From positions 186,001-250,000 of the forward strand of contig NZ_JAHFZZ010000001.1 in the NCBI RefSeq assembly GCF_018603905.1: a DNA stretch of 64,000 bases, written 5' to 3'. This DNA is from Nonomuraea sp. NEAU-A123. GTDB taxonomy: Bacteria; Actinomycetota; Actinomycetes; Streptosporangiales; Streptosporangiaceae. Shown piece by piece: positions 36,749-46,257 of the stretch. How positions within the stretch are numbered: the stretch's first letter is position 1; every line of letters begins with the position of its first letter. The notes beneath the pieces are model-generated. The model made no database searches, was not told the origin of the DNA, and saw only the letters and a list, made by a program, of their open reading frames with translations. A program made the translations under genes and the position numbers.

Positions 36749-39700
36749 ATGCGCCGATTGCTGGCTTTGGCTCGTTCGTGTGCGGTGGCGGCCCTCGTGG
36801 TGATCATGGCTGGGGCGACGCTGGCCGTCCTTCCTCCGTCTGCGCAGGCGCTAGGGGCTAGCGAGGCGGAGCAGGCGCAGGCAATGCCCGTGACGCCGAA
36901 GCAGATGGTTGGTGAATGGGGCCTGCTGCCGACGCGCGACGTGCTCGGCACCAAGTCGGCGACGGGTCCTGTCAAGGCCACCAAGGGCGAGTGGCCCAAG
37001 GGTGCGTTGCCGCTCGAACGCCAACGCGGGGATCGGGCGCCGGCAGCGGCCGATGATGAGCGGGCGCTGCCAGGCGGGGTGGCTCGTGCCGAGAGTTTGG
37101 ACGCCGCCTGCTGCTCGCCTGTGATCGAGGACATGTTCCCGTTGGATTTCGCGCTGGTCGGGACCAGGACCCCGTTGCTGGTCGTGTATGTGACCAGCGA
37201 TAACGGCATCGATTACACCTTCAAGGTGTGCCGGGACGGCTCGATGCTGGCCGGGTGTTTCTCGTCCGCGGTGTTGAGCGACATCAACACCTGGCAGGTG
37301 CCCGCGGGCAAGCTGGCATGGGGCAAGCAGTACTTCTGGCGGGTGACGGCCAAGGATCGCGGCACGCTGGCGGAGACCGAGTCGGTGGTGAACTCGTTCA
37401 CCACCGGAGTGAAACAGCCCGTGGTGGGTTCGCAACTGGCGGCTCGAGGCGTGAGCGGCCAGGAGTTTCAGCAACTGGACGGCAATTACACGACCACGTT
37501 CGCCGACGCGTCCGTGGCGACGGCCGGTCCGCCGCTGTCGGTCGTACGCACCTACAACACGCTGGACGCGCGCGTGGACGGGATGTTCGGCGCCGGGTGG
37601 TCCACGCGCTGGGACATGCGGATCGCCCAAGAGACGGGAGCGCTGCTGGTCACCTGGCCTACTGGTCAGGTTCTGCGTTTTGCGGCCAATGGTGACGGCA
37701 CTTTCCAGTCTCCGCCGGGTATGCATGCCGCGCTGGCCGCGCAGACCGGTGGCGGCTGGCGGTTGATGGATCAGTCGTCGACGACGTATGTGTTCGATGC
37801 GGCCGGGCGGTTGCTGAAGGTGCGTGACGGTCGTGGTCGTACGCAGGATGTGGCGTACGGGACCGACGGCAAGCTGGCATCGGTGACCGCCACCGGCGGC
37901 CGGTCGTTGCGGTTCGGCTGGACGGGGAACCACGTCACCACTGTCTCGACGGATCCCGTGGATGGCGCGGCGTTGACCTGGTCGTATCAGTACGACGGAG
38001 ATCGGCTGACGGCCTCGTGCTCGCCGGTGACGGCGCCGAACTGCACCACCTACGGCTACGGCAGCGGGTCGGTGTACCGGCCGCAAGCGCTCGATTCTGA
38101 CCCGTACGGATATTGGCGCCTGAACGAGGCCACGGGCACCGAGGCGGCCGGCCTCGGCTGGGGCGCGGGCCCGGCGACCTATAACGACCCCACACTGCGG
38201 CAGCCTGGCGCGCTGGCCGGAACCGCTGACGCCTCGGTCGGTTTCACCTTCGGCGGCCTGGCGACCGGTGGCATCCAGCTGAAGCCCAACGTGGTCGGCA
38301 GGCTGGCGGGACAGGCTTCGGTGGAGGTGTGGTTCAAGACCACGCAACCCGGCGTGATCTTCTCCGCCGGCGAGATGGGAAGCTCATCTTCGGCGATCTA
38401 CGTTGGCACCGATGGCAAGCTGCGTGCGCAATTCCGAGCGCTCGGTGGGGATGTGGACGACTGGTACACGCCGATCACCACCGCGGCCACGGTGAACAAC
38501 GGCCAGTGGCACCACGTGGTCCTGACAGCCGAAAACGGAACCGACCGGCTGTATCTGGATGGACAGTCGGTGGGCGTGCTGCAGTCCACGCGGGAGGAAT
38601 CATGGCAGCCGGCGGCGCAGTTCGCCGGCGGGCAGCTCGGTTTCCGCTGGCCCTCTGAGAGCAGCGGTTTCCGCGGCCAGCTGGATGAGGCGGCGATCTA
38701 CGACCGGCCCTTGACGCAGGCGGAGATCCAGGCGCATTACGCAGCCCGCCTGGAGGCGCCCAACAAGCTGACGAAGACAACCTTGCCGTCCGGCCGGGTG
38801 TGGGCGGAGAACACCTACGACCCGGCGACGGACCGGATCAAGACCCACACCGACCAGCACGGCGGCACCTGGCAGATCGGTGAGCCGGTCATCGACGCGG
38901 ATGAGGGAAAGTCCACCATTGAGGTGACCGACCCGAACGGCAAGAAGATCACCAGTGTGCACAGCATGTGGCGTGGCGGCCGGCTGGTCTCGGTAACCGA
39001 TCAGGTCGGCGGAGAGGCCAGCTACGACTACGACACCGGCGGATTCCTGGCACAGGTGATCGACCCCAATGACAACGTCACCACGCAGGCCAACGATGAG
39101 CGGGGCAATCCGGTCAGCGGCAAGAGCTGCCGGACCACCACGCTCGACTGCCAGATCGCCTATGCCACGTACTACCTGAACAAGAACGACGAGTTCGACC
39201 CGCGTAACGACCGCATGCTGACTAATCGGGATGCCCGCTCGTCCAGTTCCACGGACAACACCTACGTCACCACCTGGGAGTATAACCAGTACGGGGAGTC
39301 AACGAAGCAGACTTCCCCCGCAACATCCGATTTCCCCAATGGCCGTTCGATCAGCATGAGCTTTACCGACGGCACTGAGTCGGCGATCGGCGGTGGGACC
39401 ACTCCCGCAGGCCTGGTCGCCTCTCAGACCGATGCCAGAGGCTACGCGTGGACTTACCGGTACACGGCGGCTGGTGACTTGGCCGAGCAGACCAATCCTG
39501 AGGGCCTGCTGGTCAAGCTGACCTATGACGCCCTCGGTCGCGTCCGCGAGAAGTCCGAGGTGTCGCAGGCGAACCCGAACGGCGTGAAGACCACCTTTAC
39601 CTACGACGGTGTGGGCCGTCCCTTGACGCAAACCGATCCAGGGGTGAAAAACGAGGTCTCCGGGGCCACACACACCAAGCGCACCACGCTCGCCTACGAT

Positions 39701-42700
39701 CCGGACGGCAACAAGCTGAGCGAGACGATCGCCGACCTGACCGGCGGCGACGCCGAGCGTTCAACCGTCTACACCTACGACACGCACGGCAAGGTCGCGA
39801 CCGTCACCGATCCGGGCGGCGGCGTAGCCCGTCAGGGCTGGAACACCCGGGGCCTGCTGGCGACCATGACGGACGCGCGCGGCGCGGTGATCGATTACGG
39901 CTACAGCGATCGTGGAGAGCTGACCAAGCGCACGCTGAAGGGCTGGACTGGCAGTCCCGTCAACCCGGAGCCGGCCAAGGACGTGGTACTGGAGTCATTC
40001 ACCTACGACGCTGGCGGGCGGCTGGTGTCCAGGGTCGACGAGATGCTCCGCAAGACCACGTTCACGTACTTCATGGACAACCGGTTAGACCAGAAGATCG
40101 CCGACGACGTCAAGTTGAACGGCTCGACCAACACCACGGAGGACGTGGTGTTGGAGGACCACACCTACGACGCGGCGGGCAATGAGATCAAGCTGGTCAC
40201 CGGCGGCGACAAGGCCATCACCACGGCCTTCGTCTACGACGCCGCCAGTGGGCTGACCTCGCAGACCTTCGACCCCGCCGGCCTGGCCCGCAAGACGGCC
40301 TTCGTCTACGACGCCAACGGCAACGTGCTCAAGACGACTCGTACCGGCACCGGATCCAGTCGCGCCGAAATCACCGAGTACGCCTACAACAAGGTCAACC
40401 AGGTCATCAAGACCACGGTGGAGAATGGTGATCAGGACCTGGTCTCCACCACTACCTATGACGATCGTGGCTTGGCCATCGCCGGCACCGACCCGCGCGG
40501 CAACGCCACCGGCGCGAACGCGGCCGACTTCACCACCACCATGCGCTACGACGCGCTCGGCCGGCTGATCGAGGCAAGCGGCCCACAGGTCAAGGTGGAC
40601 GAGGCCGGCACCTCCAGCGATGCCCACCCCACCGCCCACTTCGGCTACAACACGCTCGGCACCAAGACCCACGAAACCGACGCCGAGGGCCGTACGGTCA
40701 CCTCGGTCTTCGACAAGGCCGGCCGACTGACCAGCCAGAGCGCCCCCAGCTACACCCCGCCCGGCGGCACCGCCATCACCCCCACCACCGCCTATGGCTA
40801 CGACACGGCCGGTCAGCTGATCACCACCACCGACCCGCGCGGCTACGTCACGACGTTCGAGTACGACAAGCTCGGCCGCCAGGTCCGCATCACCGACCCC
40901 GCCCCAGACGGCCAGACCCCAGGCCGCTCGATCATCGAGTACTACATGGACGGCGCGAAGCGGGCCACCGTCGACCCGACCGGCGCTCGCAGCGAGGCCA
41001 CCTACGACGACCTGGGCCGTCAGGTCACCCAAACCCAGATCGAGCGCAAGCCCGCCGCGGCCGCCTACACCACCAACCTGACCTACAACCAGGCCGGCTT
41101 CCTCACCAAGACGGTCGCCCCCGGCAACAAGACCACCGACTACTCGCCGAATACGGCCGGGGAGGTCGAGACGCAGATCGTCGCGCAGGGCACGGCCACG
41201 GCGATCACCACCACGATGAAGTACGACCTGGCCGGCCGCCTGACCAAGAGCGCTGACGGGCGGGGCAACTCCACCACCGCTGAGTACGACCTGGCCGGCC
41301 GCAAGATCGCCGCCCAGGACCTGGAAGGCGCGACCATCCGGCGCACCACCAGCGCCGGCTACGACCCGGCCGGCAACCAGACCAGCGTCACTTCCGGCGA
41401 GGGCCATACCACCCGGCAGACCTTCGACGCGCTCAACCGCGTCACCTCACTGATCGAGCCGATCTCGGCCACTGACTCGATCACCACCGGCTTCGGCTAC
41501 GACGCCACCGGCGCCCGCACCCGCCTCACCGACGGCCGCGGCAACGCCACCTGGACCACCTACAACAGCCTCGCCCTGGCCGAAACGGTCACTGAACCGG
41601 CCACCACCGCCCACCCGGACCCCGCCGACCGCACCTGGACCACCGGCTATGACGCGGCCGGCAACCCCAATGTGGTCATCCAGCCCGGCGGGGTGCGCAT
41701 CGACCGCACTTTCGACCACCTCGGACGGCTCACCAAGGAGAGCGGAGCGGGCGGCGGTGCCGCCACCGCGGAGCGCACCTTCGGCTACGACCTGGCCGAC
41801 CGCCCCACCACCATCGGCGACCTCACCGTCGACTACAACGACCGCACCCTGCCCCTGTCGATCAAACGCGGCACCACCCAGCTGACCGGCTACACCTACG
41901 ACGGCCTCGGCAACCCCACCCAGCGCGTGGACGCCGCCGGCACCGCCACCTTCACCTGGGACGCCAACAACCGGGCCGCAACCGCCACCGACCCGGTCAC
42001 CGGCCGCAAACTCACCTACGCCTACGACACGGCCAACAACCTGTCCTCGCTGACCGCCACCACCGGCACCACCACGGTCGACACCCAGATCTTCACCTAT
42101 GACTACGCCGACCGGCTGGACTCCCAGACGCTGCGCAAGGGCAGCAGCACCGGCACCCAACTCGCCAAGATCACCTACGGCTGGGACAAGGACGATAACC
42201 TCACCACGAAGACCACCGCAGGCCTGGCTGGAGCGGGTACCAACACCTACGGCTACGATCACGCCGGCCGCCTCACCTCCTGGACCGCCCCCGGCGGCGC
42301 CACCACCGCCTACGAGTGGGACAAGTCCGGCAACCGCACCAAGGCCGGCACCAAGACCTACGCCTATGACGAACGCAACCGCCTCACCTCAGGCGACGGC
42401 ATCACCTACACCTACACCCCGCGCGGCACGCTGGCCACGGAAACCAAAGCCGGCGCCACCACCAACTACACCTTCGACGCCTTCGACCGCCTCATCGCCG
42501 ACGGCGACTCGCTGTACAGCTACGACGCCCTCGACCGCGTCAACTCGCGCATCAAGGGGGCGGCCAAGCAGAATTTCGCCTACGCCGGACTGAGCAACGA
42601 CCTGGCCGCCGTGACCGACAGTAGCGGCGCCATCCAGGCCAAATACGGCCGCGACGCAGGAGGCACACTCCTCGGCCAGCAAGAGGGCACCAACCCCGCC

Positions 42701-44638
42701 CTGGCCACCCTGACCGACCTGCACGGCGACCTGGTCGCCACCTACAGCACCACCGCGCTGGCCACCACCACCGCATATGACCCGTTCGGCACCGTCACTG
42801 CCCAAACTGGCGTCAAGACCACCCTCGGCTACCAGGGCGAATATACCGACCCGGACACCGGCAAGGTCAACATGCACGCCCGCTGGTATCAACCCGGCAC
42901 CGGTAACTTCGCCAGCCGCGACACCGCGACGCTGGATCCGAACCCGTCGGTGCAGGCTAACCGCTACACCTACGCCAACGCCTCCCCCCTCACCGGCACC
43001 GACCCCACCGGCCACTACACCACCCAAATGGACAGCTGGGGCAGCTACAACTCCGGCTATGACGGCCAAACCGTCGCCGATACCTACGCCCAACACGGAA
43101 TCTTTACCGGAGATAGCGGTGGAAGCGGCGGCCAATGCATCGGAAGCTGCGGAATCGGTGGAGGCAGCGGCCCGATCGCCTGCGACATCTGGGGATGCGT
43201 CGCGGCCGACCTTTCCCGCACGGTCTCGGTCATGACCGAAGAAGAAATGAAGTGGCAGAAGGTTCTCCCCAACGGAATGGAGATATGGGACGGCTACTGG
43301 CAGTCGTCGAAGAGCACCAGAGACAAAATTGTGGCAATGGCATACGCCGACAAAGACCCACAACAGATCATGGCAAAATGGATGCAGTTGCGACTGCAGG
43401 AAGTTTCGCCAAGTGGTGGCTCAGCAGGAAAGCCTGCACTCTCTGACAGCGGGATGAGCAAGAACGGCTGCATCAAGGCGCTGGGCAGCAAAACATGCAA
43501 AGCAATACAGAAGGCGGCGCAAACGGCTCAAGATGTTAAGACTTTCTTTAAGGGTTGCATTTTCCGGGAAGCAGTTGGCACTCCAACGTGTGATCGCTTG
43601 GCTGTGGAGCTCAAACTAGCGGGCCCACTCTGGGAAAGCCTTATAGATCAGAAGGGGATTGCCTATAGCAAGAATTCGAAGAAACAGTGGTTCTGGGACA
43701 TTCTAGACGGCTCCATCGACTTCTTCTTCGACGACGCTGATCGCTGTGTAGCGGGCAGTTTCTCCTCTTGTCTGCTATTTCTTTCCAACTTCATTCCAGG
43801 GGAAGCCGTAGCCGCTGGTGCCGCTAAAGCGTTAGGCAAGATAGCCACCAAAATTCCCAAAATAGAAAAGGCGGCTGAGCTTGCCGGGAAGGTATGCAAA
43901 AACAGCTTTGTGCCGGGAACCTTGGTGCTGCTGGCAGACGGGCAACGCAAACCAATTGAGGACGTCCGCGTTGGCGACAAAGTCGTAGCCGCAAATCCGT
44001 CCACCGGCGAATCGGCGACCAAGAAAGTGACAGCCCTCATAAGTGGCGCTGGCACGAAGGATCTGGTCGAGATTACTCTCAGCCCCGAAGGCTTCACGAA
44101 GACCCAAGATACATCGATAACCGCAACTGCAGGCCATCCATTCTGGATTCCATCCCTACAAAAGTGGATCGACGCAGCTGCTCTTCGCCCTGGCCAGTTG
44201 CTCCAAACATCTACAGGTACCTGGATTCAGATTGGTACTGTCAAGAGGTGGACTGCAACACGACAGGTCTACAATCTGACCGTCTCTGACATCCACACCT
44301 ACTATGTCGGCGTAGGGGCGGCTGACGTCCTGGTTCACAACACCGAGTGTGCGAAGGGAAAACTGTCGAGCCTTCTGCCCCATGGTATGAACTACAAGAT
44401 CGCCTCAGCGTATGACGATGTTAAGGCGGGAAGAATCGCATCGCACAACACATACGAGGGGCGTGAGCACGCATGGTGGAAAGGCGCCAAAGAGTATGCC
44501 GTGCCCGGAAGGCCAAATTCTGATAGAATCCTGGTTAAAACATTGAATAACGGCACAAAGGTATATGGATGGACGTCTACGCATTACGTAAAAATTGAAC
44601 GCTTCAGTGCCCCTCATTTTCCCGATTCGGGATGGTAG
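36749..44638 (+). CDS. Secreted YD/RHS-repeat polymorphic toxin with LamG, Hint and RNase-like tip
   Basis: A 2629-residue protein. Sec signal (residues ~1-36, SCAVAALVVIMAGATLAVL); early RHS start (VRTYNTLDARVDGMFGAGWS, ~265); LamG-like concanavalin fold (~449-667, DSDPYGYWRLNEATG to AIYDRPLTQAEIQAHY); many YD repeats (~680-2030); RHS core (NMHARWYQPGTGNFASRD, ~2040); Hint domain from C2383 (CKNSFVPGTLVLLADG) to HN at 2530-2531; then a 98-residue tip. The tip (KEYAVPGRPNSDRIL ... STHYVKIERF) resembles barnase/RNase Sa: candidate catalytic E2582, R2593 and H2612. The RHS shell would enclose the tip and Hint would release it. The next gene encodes a barstar-domain protein. AT content rises from ~43240, suggesting an exchangeable C-terminal module. 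Confidence 0.88.
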   Translation: MRRLLALARSCAVAALVVIMAGATLAVLPPSAQALGASEAEQAQAMPVTPKQMVGEWGLLPTRDVLGTKSATGPVKATKGEWPKGALPLERQRGDRAPAAADDERALPGGVARAESLDAACCSPVIEDMFPLDFALVGTRTPLLVVYVTSDNGIDYTFKVCRDGSMLAGCFSSAVLSDINTWQVPAGKLAWGKQYFWRVTAKDRGTLAETESVVNSFTTGVKQPVVGSQLAARGVSGQEFQQLDGNYTTTFADASVATAGPPLSVVRTYNTLDARVDGMFGAGWSTRWDMRIAQETGALLVTWPTGQVLRFAANGDGTFQSPPGMHAALAAQTGGGWRLMDQSSTTYVFDAAGRLLKVRDGRGRTQDVAYGTDGKLASVTATGGRSLRFGWTGNHVTTVSTDPVDGAALTWSYQYDGDRLTASCSPVTAPNCTTYGYGSGSVYRPQALDSDPYGYWRLNEATGTEAAGLGWGAGPATYNDPTLRQPGALAGTADASVGFTFGGLATGGIQLKPNVVGRLAGQASVEVWFKTTQPGVIFSAGEMGSSSSAIYVGTDGKLRAQFRALGGDVDDWYTPITTAATVNNGQWHHVVLTAENGTDRLYLDGQSVGVLQSTREESWQPAAQFAGGQLGFRWPSESSGFRGQLDEAAIYDRPLTQAEIQAHYAARLEAPNKLTKTTLPSGRVWAENTYDPATDRIKTHTDQHGGTWQIGEPVIDADEGKSTIEVTDPNGKKITSVHSMWRGGRLVSVTDQVGGEASYDYDTGGFLAQVIDPNDNVTTQANDERGNPVSGKSCRTTTLDCQIAYATYYLNKNDEFDPRNDRMLTNRDARSSSSTDNTYVTTWEYNQYGESTKQTSPATSDFPNGRSISMSFTDGTESAIGGGTTPAGLVASQTDARGYAWTYRYTAAGDLAEQTNPEGLLVKLTYDALGRVREKSEVSQANPNGVKTTFTYDGVGRPLTQTDPGVKNEVSGATHTKRTTLAYDPDGNKLSETIADLTGGDAERSTVYTYDTHGKVATVTDPGGGVARQGWNTRGLLATMTDARGAVIDYGYSDRGELTKRTLKGWTGSPVNPEPAKDVVLESFTYDAGGRLVSRVDEMLRKTTFTYFMDNRLDQKIADDVKLNGSTNTTEDVVLEDHTYDAAGNEIKLVTGGDKAITTAFVYDAASGLTSQTFDPAGLARKTAFVYDANGNVLKTTRTGTGSSRAEITEYAYNKVNQVIKTTVENGDQDLVSTTTYDDRGLAIAGTDPRGNATGANAADFTTTMRYDALGRLIEASGPQVKVDEAGTSSDAHPTAHFGYNTLGTKTHETDAEGRTVTSVFDKAGRLTSQSAPSYTPPGGTAITPTTAYGYDTAGQLITTTDPRGYVTTFEYDKLGRQVRITDPAPDGQTPGRSIIEYYMDGAKRATVDPTGARSEATYDDLGRQVTQTQIERKPAAAAYTTNLTYNQAGFLTKTVAPGNKTTDYSPNTAGEVETQIVAQGTATAITTTMKYDLAGRLTKSADGRGNSTTAEYDLAGRKIAAQDLEGATIRRTTSAGYDPAGNQTSVTSGEGHTTRQTFDALNRVTSLIEPISATDSITTGFGYDATGARTRLTDGRGNATWTTYNSLALAETVTEPATTAHPDPADRTWTTGYDAAGNPNVVIQPGGVRIDRTFDHLGRLTKESGAGGGAATAERTFGYDLADRPTTIGDLTVDYNDRTLPLSIKRGTTQLTGYTYDGLGNPTQRVDAAGTATFTWDANNRAATATDPVTGRKLTYAYDTANNLSSLTATTGTTTVDTQIFTYDYADRLDSQTLRKGSSTGTQLAKITYGWDKDDNLTTKTTAGLAGAGTNTYGYDHAGRLTSWTAPGGATTAYEWDKSGNRTKAGTKTYAYDERNRLTSGDGITYTYTPRGTLATETKAGATTNYTFDAFDRLIADGDSLYSYDALDRVNSRIKGAAKQNFAYAGLSNDLAAVTDSSGAIQAKYGRDAGGTLLGQQEGTNPALATLTDLHGDLVATYSTTALATTTAYDPFGTVTAQTGVKTTLGYQGEYTDPDTGKVNMHARWYQPGTGNFASRDTATLDPNPSVQANRYTYANASPLTGTDPTGHYTTQMDSWGSYNSGYDGQTVADTYAQHGIFTGDSGGSGGQCIGSCGIGGGSGPIACDIWGCVAADLSRTVSVMTEEEMKWQKVLPNGMEIWDGYWQSSKSTRDKIVAMAYADKDPQQIMAKWMQLRLQEVSPSGGSAGKPALSDSGMSKNGCIKALGSKTCKAIQKAAQTAQDVKTFFKGCIFREAVGTPTCDRLAVELKLAGPLWESLIDQKGIAYSKNSKKQWFWDILDGSIDFFFDDADRCVAGSFSSCLLFLSNFIPGEAVAAGAAKALGKIATKIPKIEKAAELAGKVCKNSFVPGTLVLLADGQRKPIEDVRVGDKVVAANPSTGESATKKVTALISGAGTKDLVEITLSPEGFTKTQDTSITATAGHPFWIPSLQKWIDAAALRPGQLLQTSTGTWIQIGTVKRWTATRQVYNLTVSDIHTYYVGVGAADVLVHNTECAKGKLSSLLPHGMNYKIASAYDDVKAGRIASHNTYEGREHAWWKGAKEYAVPGRPNSDRILVKTLNNGTKVYGWTSTHYVKIERFSAPHFPDSGW

Positions 44639-44729
44639 TCCTAAACACTATTGGTTAACTGGTGTAGCGGTCTTCTAGGTGTTGCTACATCAGTTCGGCT
44701 ACGAAGATGACATGTGCGGGTAGAATTCC

Positions 44730-45476
44730 ATGACGCGTGCTGCGGATTTTCCGCTTTATGTAGTCCTTGAGGAAGAGTCTCGGGACGTGCTCGTTGCAGC
44801 TGAAGAGGTATTTGGCTTTTTCGTTGAGCTGCCAGAGTCGTCGCAGGAAGTGGTGTTCCAAGGAATCCACGAGGTGAGAAAAGGCAGACGGAGAACTGAA
44901 GACGCAGTCCTAGAGATTGTGAACTTTCGACGCAGGAAGATTGGTGAGTACTTCATCGGGCGGGCAGTGCTTGGCGATGTAGGCTTCGAAGCCGAAGAAG
45001 GTGCGCGTTCGAGAGTCTCGTACCGTTGCTTCGGCAATCGCTGCGAGTATCCGGAGGCTGCGGAAATCTGGAGGCGCTGGGCGTCGGATGTTGCCTTGCT
45101 AAAGGGCGAATGGATTCAACGGCCGATGAGCTACCAGGATGCCTGGCTGCATGTCGTTCAGAACTCTTGGTTTGCCTTAAAGCGCAGAGCTGCTCGCTAT
45201 GGCACTGATGAGGTCGCGCATTTGGATGGCGCGCAGATTCTTACCATTCCGGGGTTTTACTGCGCGCTGGGAGAGGCGGTTAACGGCCCTGGCGGATACT
45301 TCGGGTCAAATCTCGATGCGCTTGCTGATTGTATGTCCTCGGATTACGGAGAGGGGGCACTAGTCAAGATCGTTTGGCAGGATTGCCAGGCGTCCAGAAG
45401 ATCGCTGGGTGATGAATTCTTGGATTCAATTATGAATCTCATGCGAGAATTCCATGTGCAGGTCTCTATGTGTTAA
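44730..45476 (+). CDS. Barstar-domain immunity protein with extra N-terminal domain
   Basis: A 248-residue protein without signal peptide. Residues ~164-248 form a barstar domain: LDGAQILTIPGFYCALGEAV, then GGYFGSNLDALADC, with Y190, D196, D200 and E240 matching barstar Y29, D35, D39 and E76, which contact barnase; the Trp at barstar 38 is Ala here. Residues 1-160 are a separate domain (VVLEEESRDVLVAAEEVFGF, FRRRKIGEYFIGRAVLGDVG, FGNRCEYPEAAEIWRRWASD) of unknown role. It starts 91 bases after the RHS stop with no strong ribosome site. Expected job: bind and block the RNase-like tip in the producing cell. Confidence 0.85.
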   Translation: MTRAADFPLYVVLEEESRDVLVAAEEVFGFFVELPESSQEVVFQGIHEVRKGRRRTEDAVLEIVNFRRRKIGEYFIGRAVLGDVGFEAEEGARSRVSYRCFGNRCEYPEAAEIWRRWASDVALLKGEWIQRPMSYQDAWLHVVQNSWFALKRRAARYGTDEVAHLDGAQILTIPGFYCALGEAVNGPGGYFGSNLDALADCMSSDYGEGALVKIVWQDCQASRRSLGDEFLDSIMNLMREFHVQVSMC

Positions 45477-45954
45477 TTTTGATTCTCTGCGAGATGATCG
45501 TCGCATGGCCGTGAAAGGGACGTCGGGCTGCTTGCGAGGGGGCTGCACGCTCTACAGCAATCGAGAGTGGATGGTCTTTTCCTGCCAAAGAATTCATCAT
45601 CGTCAACGGTCAGATGGGTGTGGCTCAGGCGCAAAATGTGGGGGTGACTGACTGGTCTGGGTTGTTTATGGCTGCAGACGATGATCTCTCGAAGGGGGTC
45701 GAGGTTGGCGCGGCTTATCGGCTGCGTTTGAGGGCCTTGGCCCTGGTCACCTTGGCCTCGCCTGCGCTGGATGAGTAGGCAGGGGGCCGTGGTGACGAAG
45801 TCCAGGAATCTGTCTCCGAACCGTCTCTCTGTGCTTAGATGCGTTTCTGCAGATCCATAGGCGTTGGGAAACTTCGGAAATTGAGCGGACACGGGAACGA
45901 GCGCGCAGAGCCTCTCAGGTAGATCCAGTCGAGTGACTTTGGCAGCGCCTTGAT
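45477..45954. other. Stretch with no recognised gene
   Basis: About 480 bases downstream of the barstar gene. Open frames on both strands have poor coding character. It may hold the end of the pseudogene to its right; no terminator hairpin was clear. Confidence 0.45.
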
Positions 45955-46172
45955 CGAGCGCCCACACAAGGCGCGCTTCGCCGTAACGTCCTCTGGCGCT
46001 CTGGCGCTCTGGCGCTCTCCTGGTGGCCGTCCTTGCTGTGGCGGAAGATCAAGAACTGTCTGCCGGGGCATGCCTACTCATACGTCTCGCAGCAGGACAT
46101 TTCTGTCACGCGGATACGACCTCTCGGGACGTACGGTTCCCATGGTGCGTCTTGGTGACGTGAAGACTTCAT
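45955..46172 (-). pseudogene. Decayed paralogue of the 100-aa element protein at 35007-35309
   Basis: Read from ATG 46172 the frame gives APWEPYVPRGRIRVTEMSCC, ETYE-stop-ACPGRQFLIFR. It matches PPWEPF...RIRVTETSCC, GAYEWACHGGEFLILR of the intact gene. The conserved Trp codon is now TAG, and further on three copies of an 8-bp unit (45991-46014) add 16 bases and shift the frame. With one copy the text would read ESARGRYGEARLVW, against ETARGRYRTARHVW in the paralogue. An upstream frame (VRRDNVTGELVFERAG) ends with an ATGA overlap into it and runs into the IS region, so a partner gene is also broken. Confidence 0.72.
45991..46018. repeat. 8-bp tandem repeat (about 3.5 copies)
   Basis: CTCTGGCG repeated three times exactly, followed by a partial copy. 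It causes the frameshift in the surrounding pseudogene and looks like slipped-strand expansion from one copy. Confidence 0.85.
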
Positions 46173-46257
46173 CCGGCGCGCTCGAACACAAGCTCGCCGG
46201 TCACGTTGTCACGGCGTACATGCATCAAGGCAGGCCCGTACTGAATGCTTTTCATCC

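Noticed and set aside
40085..41407. A 440-codon minus-strand frame opposite the YD repeats
   Set aside because: Val/Gly/Ala repeats mirror the YD-repeat codons; no independent coding evidence.
36749..44638. RHS protein as a type VI secretion effector
   Set aside because: It has a Sec-type signal peptide and a Gram-positive context, and no VgrG, PAAR or other T6SS gene is present.
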